Shown: in pieces, positions 25,920 to 34,341 of the stretch
Layout of the letters: each line of letters begins with the position of its first letter
Position numbering within the stretch: the first letter of the stretch is position 1
From: Microbacterium sp. W4I20
GTDB lineage: Bacteria > Actinomycetota > Actinomycetes > Actinomycetales > Microbacteriaceae
Direction: 5' to 3'
DNA: 64,000 nt
Assembly: GCF_030816505.1 (NCBI RefSeq)
Contig: NZ_JAUSYB010000001.1
Location: 2,852,001 to 2,916,000, forward strand
Notes under the pieces: model-generated
Told to the model about the DNA's origin: nothing
The model's input: only the letters and a program-made list of their open reading frames with translations
Database searches by the model: none
Program-made: the position numbers and the translations under genes

Positions 25920-27279
25920 GGGTGTCCTCCGGGTCGTGGTTCTCGTGGGTCGTGGAGTTCGCGGTGCGCGTGCGGCCCCAGCGGGCCAGCAGGAAGAGGA
26001 TGACGCCGACGACGAGCAGGATCGCTCCGAACAGCCAGACGATCGGTCGCTGCTGGGTGAGGAGCAGGATGCAGGAGGCGATGCCGAGGACGGGCACGAA
26101 CGTCCAGATGCGGAAGTGGTCGTGCTCGACCTTGTCGCGGCGCAGCACGAGCACCGACACGTTCACGCTGAGGAAGACGAACAGCAGCAGCAGCACGACG
26201 GTCTCGGCGAGGGTGGCCAGGTCGCCGACCAGGGTGAGCCCCATCGCGACGAGGGTGGTGGTGAGGATCGCGACCCACGGCGTCTTGCGTTTCGGCAGCA
26301 CGCGGCCCAGGGTTGCGGGCAGCAGATCCTGCTCGGCCATGCCGTAGGTGAGGCGGCTGACCATGATCATCGTCAGAAGAGCGCCGTTCGCGACGGCGAT
26401 CAGCGCGATCAGGCTGAACAGCCAGGAGGGGATGCTGACGCCGGTCGCCTCGACGACGGCGAGCAGTGGTCCGCTCGATTCCTGCAGCTCGGATGCCGGC
26501 AGGGCGATCGAGCTCGCGAGACCGACCAGCACGTACACGGCACCCGCCGTGAACAGCGCGCCGAAGAGCGCGCGGGGGTACGTGCGGCGCGGGTTCTTCA
26601 CCTCTTCGATCATGTTGGCGGAGGTCTCGAAGCCGACGAAGGAGTAGTACGCGATCACGGCTCCGGCGAGAACAGCCATGCCGACGCTGGTGCCCTCGGG
26701 TGCCTGCGTGACCCGGGACACGTCTCCGCCGCCCCCGCCGACGAAGATCGCGACGACCGCGATGACGATGACCAGGCCGCTGAGCTCGATCGCGGTCATC
26801 ACGAGGTTGGCGCCCATGGATTCGCGGATGCCGCGGGCGTTCAGCAGCGCGACGACGGCGAGGAAGGCGATCGCGACCGGGATGGTCGGCAGGTCGATGA
26901 AGGTGCGGAAGTAGTCGCCGGCGAAGGCGATGGCGAGACCCGCGGCGCTGGTGACACCCGCGGCGAGCATGCTGAAGCCGACGAGGAACGAGACGAGCGG
27001 GCTGTGGAACGCACGCTCGGCGAAGACGGCGGAACCACCGGCCTTCGGGTACTTGGTGACGAGCTCTGCGTAGGAGCCGGCGGTGAGCAGCGCGAGCAGC
27101 AGGGCGAGCAGGAGCGGTGCCCACAGCATCCCGCCGACCTTCTCGGAGAGCACGCCCATGAGGGCGTAGATGCCGGCGCCGAGCACGTCGCCCAGGATGA
27201 ATGCGAACAGGAGCGGGCCGGTGATGGCCCGACGCAGGCGGGTCGGGGCCTCGGCCCCGGGCGCGGTCTCGGTGGTCAT
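25906..27279 (-). CDS. APC-family amino acid permease
   Basis: 457 residues, about 12 membrane segments. N-terminal FAFILGDVLGAGIYALMGVL (TM1 with GxGIY), KYPKAGGSAVFAERAF (TM2/3) and IAYYSFVGFETSANMIEEVKNPRRTYPRAL (TM6 and the following loop) are diagnostic of amino acid-polyamine-organocation permeases. It probably imports an amino acid or amine by proton symport; substrate unknown. The tail (TTHENHDPEDTHEHA) is rich in His and acidic residues. It is followed by an overlapping 70-residue acidic protein and is divergent from aquaporin. Confidence 0.88.
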   Translation of the reverse strand: MTTETAPGAEAPTRLRRAITGPLLFAFILGDVLGAGIYALMGVLSEKVGGMLWAPLLLALLLALLTAGSYAELVTKYPKAGGSAVFAERAFHSPLVSFLVGFSMLAAGVTSAAGLAIAFAGDYFRTFIDLPTIPVAIAFLAVVALLNARGIRESMGANLVMTAIELSGLVIVIAVVAIFVGGGGGDVSRVTQAPEGTSVGMAVLAGAVIAYYSFVGFETSANMIEEVKNPRRTYPRALFGALFTAGAVYVLVGLASSIALPASELQESSGPLLAVVEATGVSIPSWLFSLIALIAVANGALLTMIMVSRLTYGMAEQDLLPATLGRVLPKRKTPWVAILTTTLVAMGLTLVGDLATLAETVVLLLLFVFLSVNVSVLVLRRDKVEHDHFRIWTFVPVLGIASCILLLTQQRPIVWLFGAILLVVGVILFLLARWGRTRTANSTTHENHDPEDTHEHA

Positions 27280-27498
27280 CCTCGAAAACTACGGTCCCGG
27301 AGTCGGGGCGACGATGGGGTTGACAGGGGATGCCGTCATCCTGCTAGCGCTCAGGACTTTCACAGAAACATTGCGCGTCTTATGAGTCTGCTGAAAGCGA
27401 TCCCGATATATTGGCGTCGCTCGGGAGGCGGTTCGCCGACCTCAGAGCGGGACGATCGAGGGGATCGCCCCACGACCTGAACAGAAACGGGCCATCCC
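27280..27498. promoter_or_regulatory. Divergent promoter region, APC permease / aquaporin
   Basis: 219 bp between divergent starts. It contains the AT-rich segments GGACTTTCACAGAAACATTG, TCTTATGAGTCTGCTGAAAG and CCCGATATATTGG, much lower in GC than surrounding genes; GATATATTG near 27,406 is a reasonable -10 for aquaporin. No repeat or open frame was recognised here. Confidence 0.4.
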
Positions 27499-28146
27499 AT
27501 GACCGGTACTGCACGCAAGGCGCTCGCTGAAGGCATCGCGACCTTCCTCTTCGTCCTCGCCATCATCGCGGCGGTGAACAGCGAGAGCCCGCTGACCCCG
27601 CTCGCCATCGGGTTCACCCTGATGGTGCTCGTCTACTCGACGGGCCACATCTCGGGAGCTCACCTGAACCCGGCCGTGTCGGTCGGCGTCTTCCTGCGCG
27701 GCGGCCTGAGCGTCGTCGACCTCATCTCCTACCTCGTGGCGCAGTTCGTCGGCGGGGCGCTGGCGGCACTCGCAAGCCTGACCGTCTGGCCGGCCGGCGA
27801 GAAGGCCATGGTCATCGAGGTCGGCCCGGCCTTCCTCGTCGAGGCGCTGTTCACGCTGATCCTCGTCTGGGTCGTGCTCAACACCGCCACCGCCAAGGGC
27901 ACCGAGGGCAACTCGTTCTACGGTCTGGCGATCGGCGCGACGGTGTTCGTCGGTGCGGCGACCGTCGGTTCGATTTCCGGCGGCGGCTTCAACCCGGCCG
28001 TCGCGCTGGGCCTGTCGGTCGGCGGCTACTTCGCGTGGAGCTCGCTGTGGCTCTACATCGTCGCCCCGGTCGTGGGCGCGGTCATCGCGGCGCTCCTGTT
28101 CCGCGTGCTGAACGCCGACGACGCCAAGAAGATCGCCGGCGCGTAA
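27499..28146 (+). CDS. Aquaporin (MIP family)
   Basis: 215 residues, six membrane segments. Both pore motifs are present: GHISGAHLNPAVSVGVF (first NPA) and GSISGGGFNPAVALGLSV (second NPA, with Val where Arg usually follows as NPAR; the filter Arg is therefore absent at that place). The protein starts MTGTARKALAEGIATFLFVL. It would let water or small neutral solutes cross the cytoplasmic membrane. The missing Arg after the second NPA may widen or alter selectivity. A strong terminator hairpin follows the stop. Confidence 0.88.
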   Translation: MTGTARKALAEGIATFLFVLAIIAAVNSESPLTPLAIGFTLMVLVYSTGHISGAHLNPAVSVGVFLRGGLSVVDLISYLVAQFVGGALAALASLTVWPAGEKAMVIEVGPAFLVEALFTLILVWVVLNTATAKGTEGNSFYGLAIGATVFVGAATVGSISGGGFNPAVALGLSVGGYFAWSSLWLYIVAPVVGAVIAALLFRVLNADDAKKIAGA

Positions 28147-28155
28147 CGTTCCGCT

Positions 28156-28191
28156 CGAAGCGCCGCGTCCTCTCGGGGGCGCGGCGCTTCG
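28156..28191 (+). terminator. Rho-independent-type terminator after aquaporin
   Basis: CGAAGCGCCGCG (28156-28167) and CGCGGCGCTTCG (28180-28191) form a perfect 12-bp stem with a 12-base loop, 10 bp after the aquaporin stop. The following bases are TCGTTCC, not a long U-run, as is usual in high-GC actinobacteria. Confidence 0.85.
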
Positions 28192-28261
28192 TCGTTCCGG
28201 CCTCGCGAATGTCCGCCGCACGGGGGATGCCGTCTCATCTCGCCGTCCGTATCGTGAAGCC

Positions 28262-28933
28262 ATGCTGATCGTCGAGGAACTCCACCTGCTGCTGCTGCGA
28301 CCGGATGGCCGCGTCGAGAATGCGGCGACCGCGCACCGGCTCTACGGCGAGATCGCCGCGGTCATCGTCGACCTCGCGCTGCACGGCCGTGTGGTCGTGA
28401 CCGAGGAGAAGCACCCGGTCGTGCACGTCGTGTCGACCGAGCCGACTGGCAACTCGGTGCTCGATGCATCCCTGGCGCGCATCGCACCCCTGACCGGCAA
28501 GCGGCTGCAGTCGTTCCTGACGCGCACGAAGATCGATCCGCTCGACGAGGTTGTCGCCTCGCTCGTCGCGCAGGGGGCGCTCGTGCGGGGAGAGCGCGGC
28601 TTCTTCGGGCTCGGTGCCGAGCGCACGCCGGAGTCCGATCCGGGGCCGGAGATGCTGCTGCGCTCTCGTCTCGCCGCGGTGCTCGCCGGTTCCGCCGCCC
28701 CGTCGCAGGCCGACCTGACGCTGCTCTCCATCCTGCAGGGACTGAATGCCGCGCATTCGATCCTGCGCACGGAGGCGGGTCTCGTCTCGGCGGGTCACCT
28801 GAAGCGACGGATCGAAGAGCTCTCCGCACGCTCCGCAGCGGGCGACGCCGTCTCCAAGGCGGTGAACGACGCGGTCACCGCCGCACTGATGGTGGCGATG
28901 ACGCCGGTGTTCGTCGCCGCGACCATGAGCTGA
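28262..28933 (+). CDS. GPP34 (GOLPH3/VPS74-like) family phosphoprotein
   Basis: 223 residues. MLIVEELHLLLLRPDGR, followed by YGEIAAVIVDLALHGRVVV and VVHVVSTEPTGNSVLD, is the typical start of bacterial GPP34 proteins, which share the fold of the Golgi phosphoinositide-binding protein GOLPH3. They occur widely in actinobacteria, but their bacterial role is not established; peripheral membrane binding is suspected from the eukaryotic family. It stands alone between a terminator and a convergent reductase, 14 bp apart from the latter. Confidence 0.87.
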   Translation: MLIVEELHLLLLRPDGRVENAATAHRLYGEIAAVIVDLALHGRVVVTEEKHPVVHVVSTEPTGNSVLDASLARIAPLTGKRLQSFLTRTKIDPLDEVVASLVAQGALVRGERGFFGLGAERTPESDPGPEMLLRSRLAAVLAGSAAPSQADLTLLSILQGLNAAHSILRTEAGLVSAGHLKRRIEELSARSAAGDAVSKAVNDAVTAALMVAMTPVFVAATMS

Positions 28934-28947
28934 CCGCGGGCTCCCTT

Positions 28948-29913
28948 TCACCCTCGAAGGGGGTCGGTGACTCCGGTGACGATAACGATCTTCCCGGTCG
29001 AGTGGCCGGCGATCGACCGTTCGTACGCGACACGGGCGTCTTCGAGCGGATGCACCGAGTCGATCGGCAGCTCGATGCGCCCGTCGGCGAGCAGTTCGGC
29101 GATCGCCGCGAGCTCACGGACTCCTGCGCTCGCCCCGCCGACTCCCCGCACCGGATGGCGCGCGCGTGCGTCGTAGTCGGCGACCGTGTTGATGCGATCC
29201 GTGGGAACACCCAGCGACAGCGCAAGCTCGACCGTGCCGTGGCCGACGGTGTCGAGGACCGCGGTCAGTCCGTCGGGAGCCGCCGCGCGCACGGCATCGG
29301 CGAGTCCGTCGCCGTAGGCGAGCGGGTGGATGCCGAGCCCCTGCAGCAGCGCGTGATTGTGCGGGCTCGCCGTGCCGAACACCCGTGCACCGCGCAGCAC
29401 GCAGAGCTGGGCGGTGAGGATGCCGACGCCACCTGCGGCGCCGCTGACGAGAACGACGTCGTCCGCCGTGATCCGCTGCGACTCCACGCTCGCCATCGCG
29501 GTGCGGCCGACGACGTTGAGCGCGCCGGCCACCAGGAGCGGGAGGCCGTCCGGCACGCGGACGAGCTGCGCCGGATCGATCACGAGGTGGTCGGCCTGCG
29601 CGTGAAAACGGAGGCCACCGAACACACGGTCGCCGATCGCCCAGTCGGTCACACCGTCGCCGAGGCCCTCGATCACGCCCGAGAAGTCGTAGCCGTTGCC
29701 CGAGGGCAGGTGGCGCTCGTAGGGGTCGTGCAGAGGCTCGCCGCTGAACAGCTTCCAGTCCACCGGGTTCACGCCCGCCGCCGCCACCCGGACGAGGACC
29801 TCGCCCGATGCGGGACGCGGCACGCGCCGATGCTCGATCTCGAGCACCTCCGGTCCGCCGAACCGGTGGAACATCACGCGGCGCGATGAGGCATCCGCGG
29901 GTACAGAGAGCAT
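28948..29913 (-). CDS. NADP-dependent quinone oxidoreductase-like protein (MDR family)
   Basis: 321 residues. MFHRFGGPEVLEIEHRRVPRP and AAGVNPVDWKLFSG mark the zinc-lacking quinone-reductase branch of medium-chain dehydrogenases; the nucleotide-binding motif VLVSGAAGGVGILTAQLC is intact. The catalytic-zinc Cys/His set of alcohol dehydrogenases is absent. Expected activity: NADPH-dependent reduction of quinones or alpha,beta-unsaturated carbonyls in the cytosol. It is divergent from a LuxR-type regulator with a short gap, so the regulator may control it. Confidence 0.86.
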   Translation of the reverse strand: MLSVPADASSRRVMFHRFGGPEVLEIEHRRVPRPASGEVLVRVAAAGVNPVDWKLFSGEPLHDPYERHLPSGNGYDFSGVIEGLGDGVTDWAIGDRVFGGLRFHAQADHLVIDPAQLVRVPDGLPLLVAGALNVVGRTAMASVESQRITADDVVLVSGAAGGVGILTAQLCVLRGARVFGTASPHNHALLQGLGIHPLAYGDGLADAVRAAAPDGLTAVLDTVGHGTVELALSLGVPTDRINTVADYDARARHPVRGVGGASAGVRELAAIAELLADGRIELPIDSVHPLEDARVAYERSIAGHSTGKIVIVTGVTDPLRG

Positions 29914-29949
29914 GGGGCCAGCCTAGAAGCCGGCCAGGGTGAAGCGAGG

Positions 29950-31653
29950 ATGAATTCCGTCGGCGCGACCGCGTCGGTGCGACACCGTGGGTCTCGCCCT
30001 GAGACGATGGAGTCCACCCGCCATGCTTCATCGCCCATGACTCAGAGTGTCCACGCCTCCGCACCTTCCCTCGCGTCGTCGGGGTCGTCGGGCGTCCCCT
30101 CGAACGAGCGCGACATCGGCGAGGTGGATCACCGGCTGCGCGCGGCGATCGCGCAGCAGGACTGGCGTACCGCGGTCTCCCTGGTGGGTGCGCACTGGTC
30201 GGCGCTGCTCGACGAGCCGCGCGAACGGCTCGATCACGCCCTGCGCGCCATCCCGCTCGAGGCCTTCGAGCTCGACTCCCGTGCGGCCGCCGTCCGCGAC
30301 ATCCGCCTGCACACCTCCTCTGACGCCGTCGACCGCATGATCGGAGACGTCGCCGTTCCCGACGCCAACGACCTCGCGACCCTCGAAGCGCTCGCGCGGT
30401 CGGAGCGCGCCCTCAGCCTGCTCGGGGTGGTCTCGTCACGCATGATCGCTCTTCGCGTGCGGGGGCGGCTGGCCCGTGCCACGCAGCTGGCCGAGCTGGT
30501 CGAGCGATTCGGGCGCATCGCGGCCGTGCACCAACCCGCACTCGTCTCCGCCCGGCTGCCCGCCGCCCTGCTCCAGGCCGGCATCACCCGCGGGCTCGCC
30601 GACGACATCCCCGGCGCCCTGATCAGCCTGCGCGATGCCTACGAACGCGCGTCCGACTCGCCGGCGGAGTACATCGAGAGGGATGCCGCCGGCAAGTCGG
30701 CCTTCTTCCTCGCGCTCGCCGGCGACATCGAGCTGGCGCAGTGCTGGCTCGCGCGGCACGACGAGGCTGCGGCCGTGGAGGGCTGGTTCGGTCCGCGCAT
30801 CACGCTGACCGCCGATGTCGCGCGGAGTCTGATCGCCATCGAGGGTCTGCAGCGCGATGCGGCCGAGTCGGTGCTGCGCCGACTCGAGCAGCCCGTCAAC
30901 GCCGAGCAGAGCTGGGGTCCCGGTGTGACCTTCGCCCAGGCGCGGCACGCGCTCGTCTGGGGCGACCGGCTCACCACGATCGACCGGGTGCAGAGCGACC
31001 GCCGTCGCTACGCCGACTGGCTCGGCGAGAGCAGCGTCCTCGGGCCTCTGCTCGCGCAGGCCGAGGGCGAGCTGCTGCTCTCGGTCGGGCAGTCGCAGCG
31101 CGCTCGTCAGGCGATCGGGTCGGATCGGTCGCAGCCGGCGGTCGCCGTCGCAGAGGCCCGGATCGAGCTCGTCGGCGGTGCTTTCGACCGCGCCGCGCGC
31201 CATGCGGCATCCGCTCTGGGGAAGCGGCTGTCGACACGTAACCGGACCGACGCGCTCGCGATCCTCGCCGTCGCGCAGCTGCACCTGTCGGAGCCGGATG
31301 CCGCCGTGCAGACCGCCGCGCATCTGAGCGACTCGCTCCAGGCGAGCGGGCTGCGTCTCGCGGGCCTGTCCATCGAGCGCGAGGATCGAGCGCGGCTGGG
31401 TCTCGAACCGCTGGATGACGGGCACGGCGCGCGCGAACCGTTCGCGATCGACGATCAGCGGATCCGCATCACGCGGCAGCAGGCCGTGGTGCTGCAGGGG
31501 CTCGAGAAGGGCTGGAGCCTGCGCGAGATCGCGACGCACGAGCACCTCTCGCTCAACACCATGAAGACGCACGCCCGGGGGCTCTATCAGCGCCTCGGTG
31601 TCACGAACCGCGACGAGGCGATCGCGCGCGCGTACGAGGCCGGCCTGCTCTGA
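29950..31653 (+). CDS. LuxR-family transcriptional regulator with long helical N-terminus
   Basis: Up to 567 residues. The start is uncertain: ATG 29950 (used), 30007 and 30037 (MTQSVHASAPS) are all in frame and none has a convincing ribosome-binding site. The C-terminal 65 residues, RITRQQAVVLQGLEKGWSLR and SLNTMKTHARGLYQRLGV, are a LuxR helix-turn-helix. The preceding 450 residues look all-helical with TPR-like regularity, as in MalT-type regulators, but no Walker A ATPase motif is seen. The Tat-exported protein 290 bp downstream is a plausible target; so is the divergent reductase. Confidence 0.8.
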   Translation: MNSVGATASVRHRGSRPETMESTRHASSPMTQSVHASAPSLASSGSSGVPSNERDIGEVDHRLRAAIAQQDWRTAVSLVGAHWSALLDEPRERLDHALRAIPLEAFELDSRAAAVRDIRLHTSSDAVDRMIGDVAVPDANDLATLEALARSERALSLLGVVSSRMIALRVRGRLARATQLAELVERFGRIAAVHQPALVSARLPAALLQAGITRGLADDIPGALISLRDAYERASDSPAEYIERDAAGKSAFFLALAGDIELAQCWLARHDEAAAVEGWFGPRITLTADVARSLIAIEGLQRDAAESVLRRLEQPVNAEQSWGPGVTFAQARHALVWGDRLTTIDRVQSDRRRYADWLGESSVLGPLLAQAEGELLLSVGQSQRARQAIGSDRSQPAVAVAEARIELVGGAFDRAARHAASALGKRLSTRNRTDALAILAVAQLHLSEPDAAVQTAAHLSDSLQASGLRLAGLSIEREDRARLGLEPLDDGHGAREPFAIDDQRIRITRQQAVVLQGLEKGWSLREIATHEHLSLNTMKTHARGLYQRLGVTNRDEAIARAYEAGLL

Positions 31654-31790
31654 CCGCTCGGTCTGCCCTCTCGGACCGCTCGGTCTGACCGCTCGGCCAT
31701 CACCATCGGTCGCTCGATCGCTCTGACCGCTCGGCCCGCCTGATCGGTCGCACTGACCCCTCGGTCTGTCCCTCGGTCGCAGAGCGCCGT
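31652..31790 (+). repeat. Degenerate GACCGCTCGG repeats after the LuxR gene
   Basis: GACCGCTCGG occurs exactly at 31652, 31674, 31687 and 31725, with decayed forms (TCGGTCGC, GACCCCTCGG) between and after, to about 31775. The first copy overlaps the LuxR stop codon. The tract is non-coding and holds no obvious hairpin terminator. It probably arose by slippage. Confidence 0.75.
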
Positions 31791-31791
31791 C

Positions 31792-31812
31792 TTCACCCGG
31801 GTTTCACCCGGG
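31792..31812 (+). repeat. Twin TTCACCCGGG repeats upstream of the Tat-exported protein
   Basis: TTCACCCGGG occurs at 31792-31801 and 31803-31812, an 11-bp spacing that puts both on the same DNA face; together CACCCGGGT and ACCCGGGTG form a palindrome. It lies about 130 bp before the ATG at 31944 and could be a regulator site or a hairpin. Confidence 0.5.
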
Positions 31813-31943
31813 TGGGTTTCCGGAGAACCGGGCGGGCCGGCCCGACCGCGTTGTTAGCGTCTTCCGCGGGACTGGGCACTGACGAGCTGTCCTCGTGCGT
31901 GCTCGATCGGGTCCGCGCGTACGCAGCAGCGAAAGGCATCGAC

Positions 31944-32549
31944 ATGACGGAGACACAGATCGACGGAGCAGCGTCCTCCCTGGGGCGTCGGACGGTGCTC
32001 AAGGCGGCGGCGTGGTCGGTGCCGGTCGTCGCGGTCGCCGTGTCGACGCCGCTGGCTGCCGCCAGCGTCGCGGAACCGCAGCCGGCACCGGCAGGCGGAC
32101 TGTCGGTGTGGCAGGGCGGCACCTCGGTGCAGACGTTCACCGTGGCGTCGCCGAACCGCGTGCAGGTGAACACCGGTCAGACCATCGGGTTCAACGTGAT
32201 CGACGCCGACACCGGCGAGAACGTGACCGCGGGCACCTTCCGCTCGGGGGCCATCACCGTGACCGTGCAGTGGGGAGCAGGTAACGGTGTGCCCACGCCG
32301 ACGAGCTACCGCGCCGAGGAGCGCACGCTCAACGGCTGGGTCCGCGTCGGGGCGCTCCCGGCACCGGGAACGTCGGGGCTGGTCGAGTACACCTACACGG
32401 GCGTTCTCAACGGCAGCGCGAACGTCGTCTCACTGCCGGTCATCTGGCTCCTGCCGACGGCCGGGGGGCAGCTCACCGAGACGTACGTGAACACCGCGTT
32501 GTCCTCGGAGTACATCAGTGAGAAGACGTCGGGCTCGCGCGTTCCCTGA
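31944..32549 (+). CDS. Tat-exported hypothetical protein
   Basis: 201 residues from ATG 31944, chosen because GAAAGG precedes it and a twin-arginine signal follows at the right distance: SLGRRTVLKAAAWSVPVVAV, with a cleavable region near LAAASV. The mature part (about 160 residues) is rich in Thr, Val, Gly and Asn (GQTIGFNVIDADTGENVTAG), compatible with an all-beta surface or secreted protein; no known domain was recognised. Export folded through the Tat pathway is expected. It follows a LuxR-type regulator and ends at a pair of strong hairpins. Confidence 0.75.
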   Translation: MTETQIDGAASSLGRRTVLKAAAWSVPVVAVAVSTPLAAASVAEPQPAPAGGLSVWQGGTSVQTFTVASPNRVQVNTGQTIGFNVIDADTGENVTAGTFRSGAITVTVQWGAGNGVPTPTSYRAEERTLNGWVRVGALPAPGTSGLVEYTYTGVLNGSANVVSLPVIWLLPTAGGQLTETYVNTALSSEYISEKTSGSRVP

Positions 32550-32563
32550 GCGCGCGCTCTGAT

Positions 32564-32587
32564 CGCCGTCAGCCAGCACTGACGGCG
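32564..32587. terminator. Hairpin 1 downstream of the Tat-exported protein
   Basis: CGCCGTCAG (32564-32572) and CTGACGGCG (32579-32587) pair perfectly around CCAGCA. Located 15 bp after the Tat-protein stop, between convergent genes, it suits a terminator. It shares its stem core with hairpin 2. Confidence 0.75.
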
Positions 32588-32588
32588 C

Positions 32589-32624
32589 CCTGCTCGCCGT
32601 CAGCCCGCACTGACGGCGAGCAGG
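32589..32624. terminator. Hairpin 2, 15-bp perfect stem, overlapping the GH9 gene end
   Basis: CCTGCTCGCCGTCAG (32589-32603) and CTGACGGCGAGCAGG (32610-32624) pair perfectly around CCCGCA. The minus-strand GH9 stop codon (32600-32602) lies in the stem, so it can terminate the plus-strand transcript but is partly coding on the other strand. Confidence 0.8.
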
Positions 32625-34339
32625 AACCACGCGGAGTGCGGGATCCACTGCTCCGCCCAGCGCCAGGAATCGGGCCCCTCAGCCGTCTCGGGGGTGAGGA
32701 ACGCGATGCCGTTCTCGTCGTCGGGGTGGCTGGTGATGCCGTTCACGATCCCGCCGGGCAGGTTGGGGAAGTCCGGGGTGTACTCGACGTTGTTGCGGCC
32801 GCGGCCCTGGAGCATGCAGACGTCGAAGGGGTTCCGCCCGAGAACCCAGTGCACCTGGTCGGCCGCGAAGCGGCGGAGCCGCACGCCGAGCTCCGCATCG
32901 CACTCCGGGAGAGCGGCGACCGAGGCGGCGGCGAAGGCCAGCGAACCGAGGGTCGCGTTCTCGCCCTGCCACCAGTAGCCGGTGTCGTTCTCGTGCGGGA
33001 AGAAGAACGCGTCCTTCGGGGGGCCTCCCCGCGGCTGCACGCGCTGCCGCGGATAGCCGAAGGGGTTGGCGGCAGCATCCGTCCGCTCCACGAGGTCCTG
33101 CGCGAGCCGGAGCGCCAGCATCCGCGCCCGCTCGGCATGCGCACCCGAGGGCACGAGCGTCGCGTAGCGCAGCAGCGCGATCATCGGGAGGCCGGCCTCG
33201 ACGGCCGAGAAGAACGGCCGTCCGTCGTGCCAGGCCTCGAACCAGCCGGCGCCGCCGTCGGATGCTGCGCGGTAGCGCCCGATCAGGGCGTGTGCCCGCC
33301 GGTCGGCGGCAGCGGCGAAACGCGTGGCGTCAGCGTCAGCATCCGAAGCCGCCACGAGTTCTGCCGCCGCGAGCAGCGCGCAGTAGTCGTCGACGATCGA
33401 TTCCGCGCTCCCGGTGAGCTCGCCGCTCTCCAGGTCGAGCCCGAAGAGGTAGGCCTGATTGTGGGCCTCGAGGTCGTCGAACGCGCCGACGGCGGCAGCG
33501 AGGTACTCGGCCGAGGTGAAGTCGCCGTGCTCGCTCTCGCGGAACGCGCGGGCGAGCGCCGCGATCGCCAGCCCGCCCCCGCCGCGGTACGACGCGCGAT
33601 AGCGGTCGGTGCGCACGCTCTCGGGCAGCGGCGCGTTGATCACCCGCTCCTCGAGGCGCTTGGTCAGCGCGTCGAAGATGCCGGTGTAGAAGGCGCCTTC
33701 GGGGGTGCGGAATCGCACCAGGAAGTCGGCGCCGAACAGCGCCTCGTCCCGCAGGCGCGCTCCGAGGGCCCGGTGGAAACGCGGATGCCGCACCTGCAGC
33801 TGGTCGCGGGCCTCCAGGAACGCCCACGCGCACAGCGGGATCTGCTGTGGGCTCATGGTGGGCGTGTAGGTCAGGTGGCTGAGGAACTTGCTCGTGTCGC
33901 CCGACGCGTCGAGCCAGCCGCCGCGGGCGTCGACCGTGAAGCCCGAGTCGTCGCCGTAGCGCAGCGCGGCGGCATCCTTCCGCTCGATCTCCCCGCTCGA
34001 GCGTCCGGCCTTGAACGCGAACAGCACGTCGGAGAGGGTGCCGGCGGCGAGCCGTTCCTCGCCGATGACGAACGGTTCCGAGGCGGTGACGTCGTCATCG
34101 ACGGCGGCCTCGAGCAGGTACCGCCCCGGCTCGTCCGCGGCGTCGAAGTCGACCCGCGAGTACGCGCCGGTCTGCCAGGCGTCGACCGTCGTGGCCGGCG
34201 TCGCGGCGAGAGGCGTGCGGGATCCGTCGTCGAGCGAGACCAGCTCCACCCGCGGCGTCGCACCCGCGTGCGACAGCTCGATGAGCGCGGACTTCGGCGC
34301 CCCGGTGTCGTAGCCGAGGTGATCGGTGAGGATGCGCAT
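32600..34339 (-). CDS. Glycoside hydrolase family 9 protein with N-terminal Ig-like domain, no signal peptide
   Basis: 579 residues from ATG 34339, three bases after the permease stop. Residues 1-95 resemble the cellulase N-terminal Ig-like domain (MRILTDHLGYDTGAPKSALI). The (alpha/alpha)6 domain has GGWLDASGD with Asp144 and Asp148 (usual GGWYDAGD), VHWVLGRNPFDVCMLQGRG and a C-terminal acidic AEQWIPHSAWF region expected to hold the catalytic Glu. No signal peptide is visible, so it probably hydrolyses oligosaccharides inside the cell after import by the ABC genes upstream in the same operon. Typical activity is on beta-1,4- or beta-1,3/1,4-glucans. Confidence 0.85.
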   Translation of the reverse strand: MRILTDHLGYDTGAPKSALIELSHAGATPRVELVSLDDGSRTPLAATPATTVDAWQTGAYSRVDFDAADEPGRYLLEAAVDDDVTASEPFVIGEERLAAGTLSDVLFAFKAGRSSGEIERKDAAALRYGDDSGFTVDARGGWLDASGDTSKFLSHLTYTPTMSPQQIPLCAWAFLEARDQLQVRHPRFHRALGARLRDEALFGADFLVRFRTPEGAFYTGIFDALTKRLEERVINAPLPESVRTDRYRASYRGGGGLAIAALARAFRESEHGDFTSAEYLAAAVGAFDDLEAHNQAYLFGLDLESGELTGSAESIVDDYCALLAAAELVAASDADADATRFAAAADRRAHALIGRYRAASDGGAGWFEAWHDGRPFFSAVEAGLPMIALLRYATLVPSGAHAERARMLALRLAQDLVERTDAAANPFGYPRQRVQPRGGPPKDAFFFPHENDTGYWWQGENATLGSLAFAAASVAALPECDAELGVRLRRFAADQVHWVLGRNPFDVCMLQGRGRNNVEYTPDFPNLPGGIVNGITSHPDDENGIAFLTPETAEGPDSWRWAEQWIPHSAWFLLAVSAG

Positions 34340-34341
34340 GG

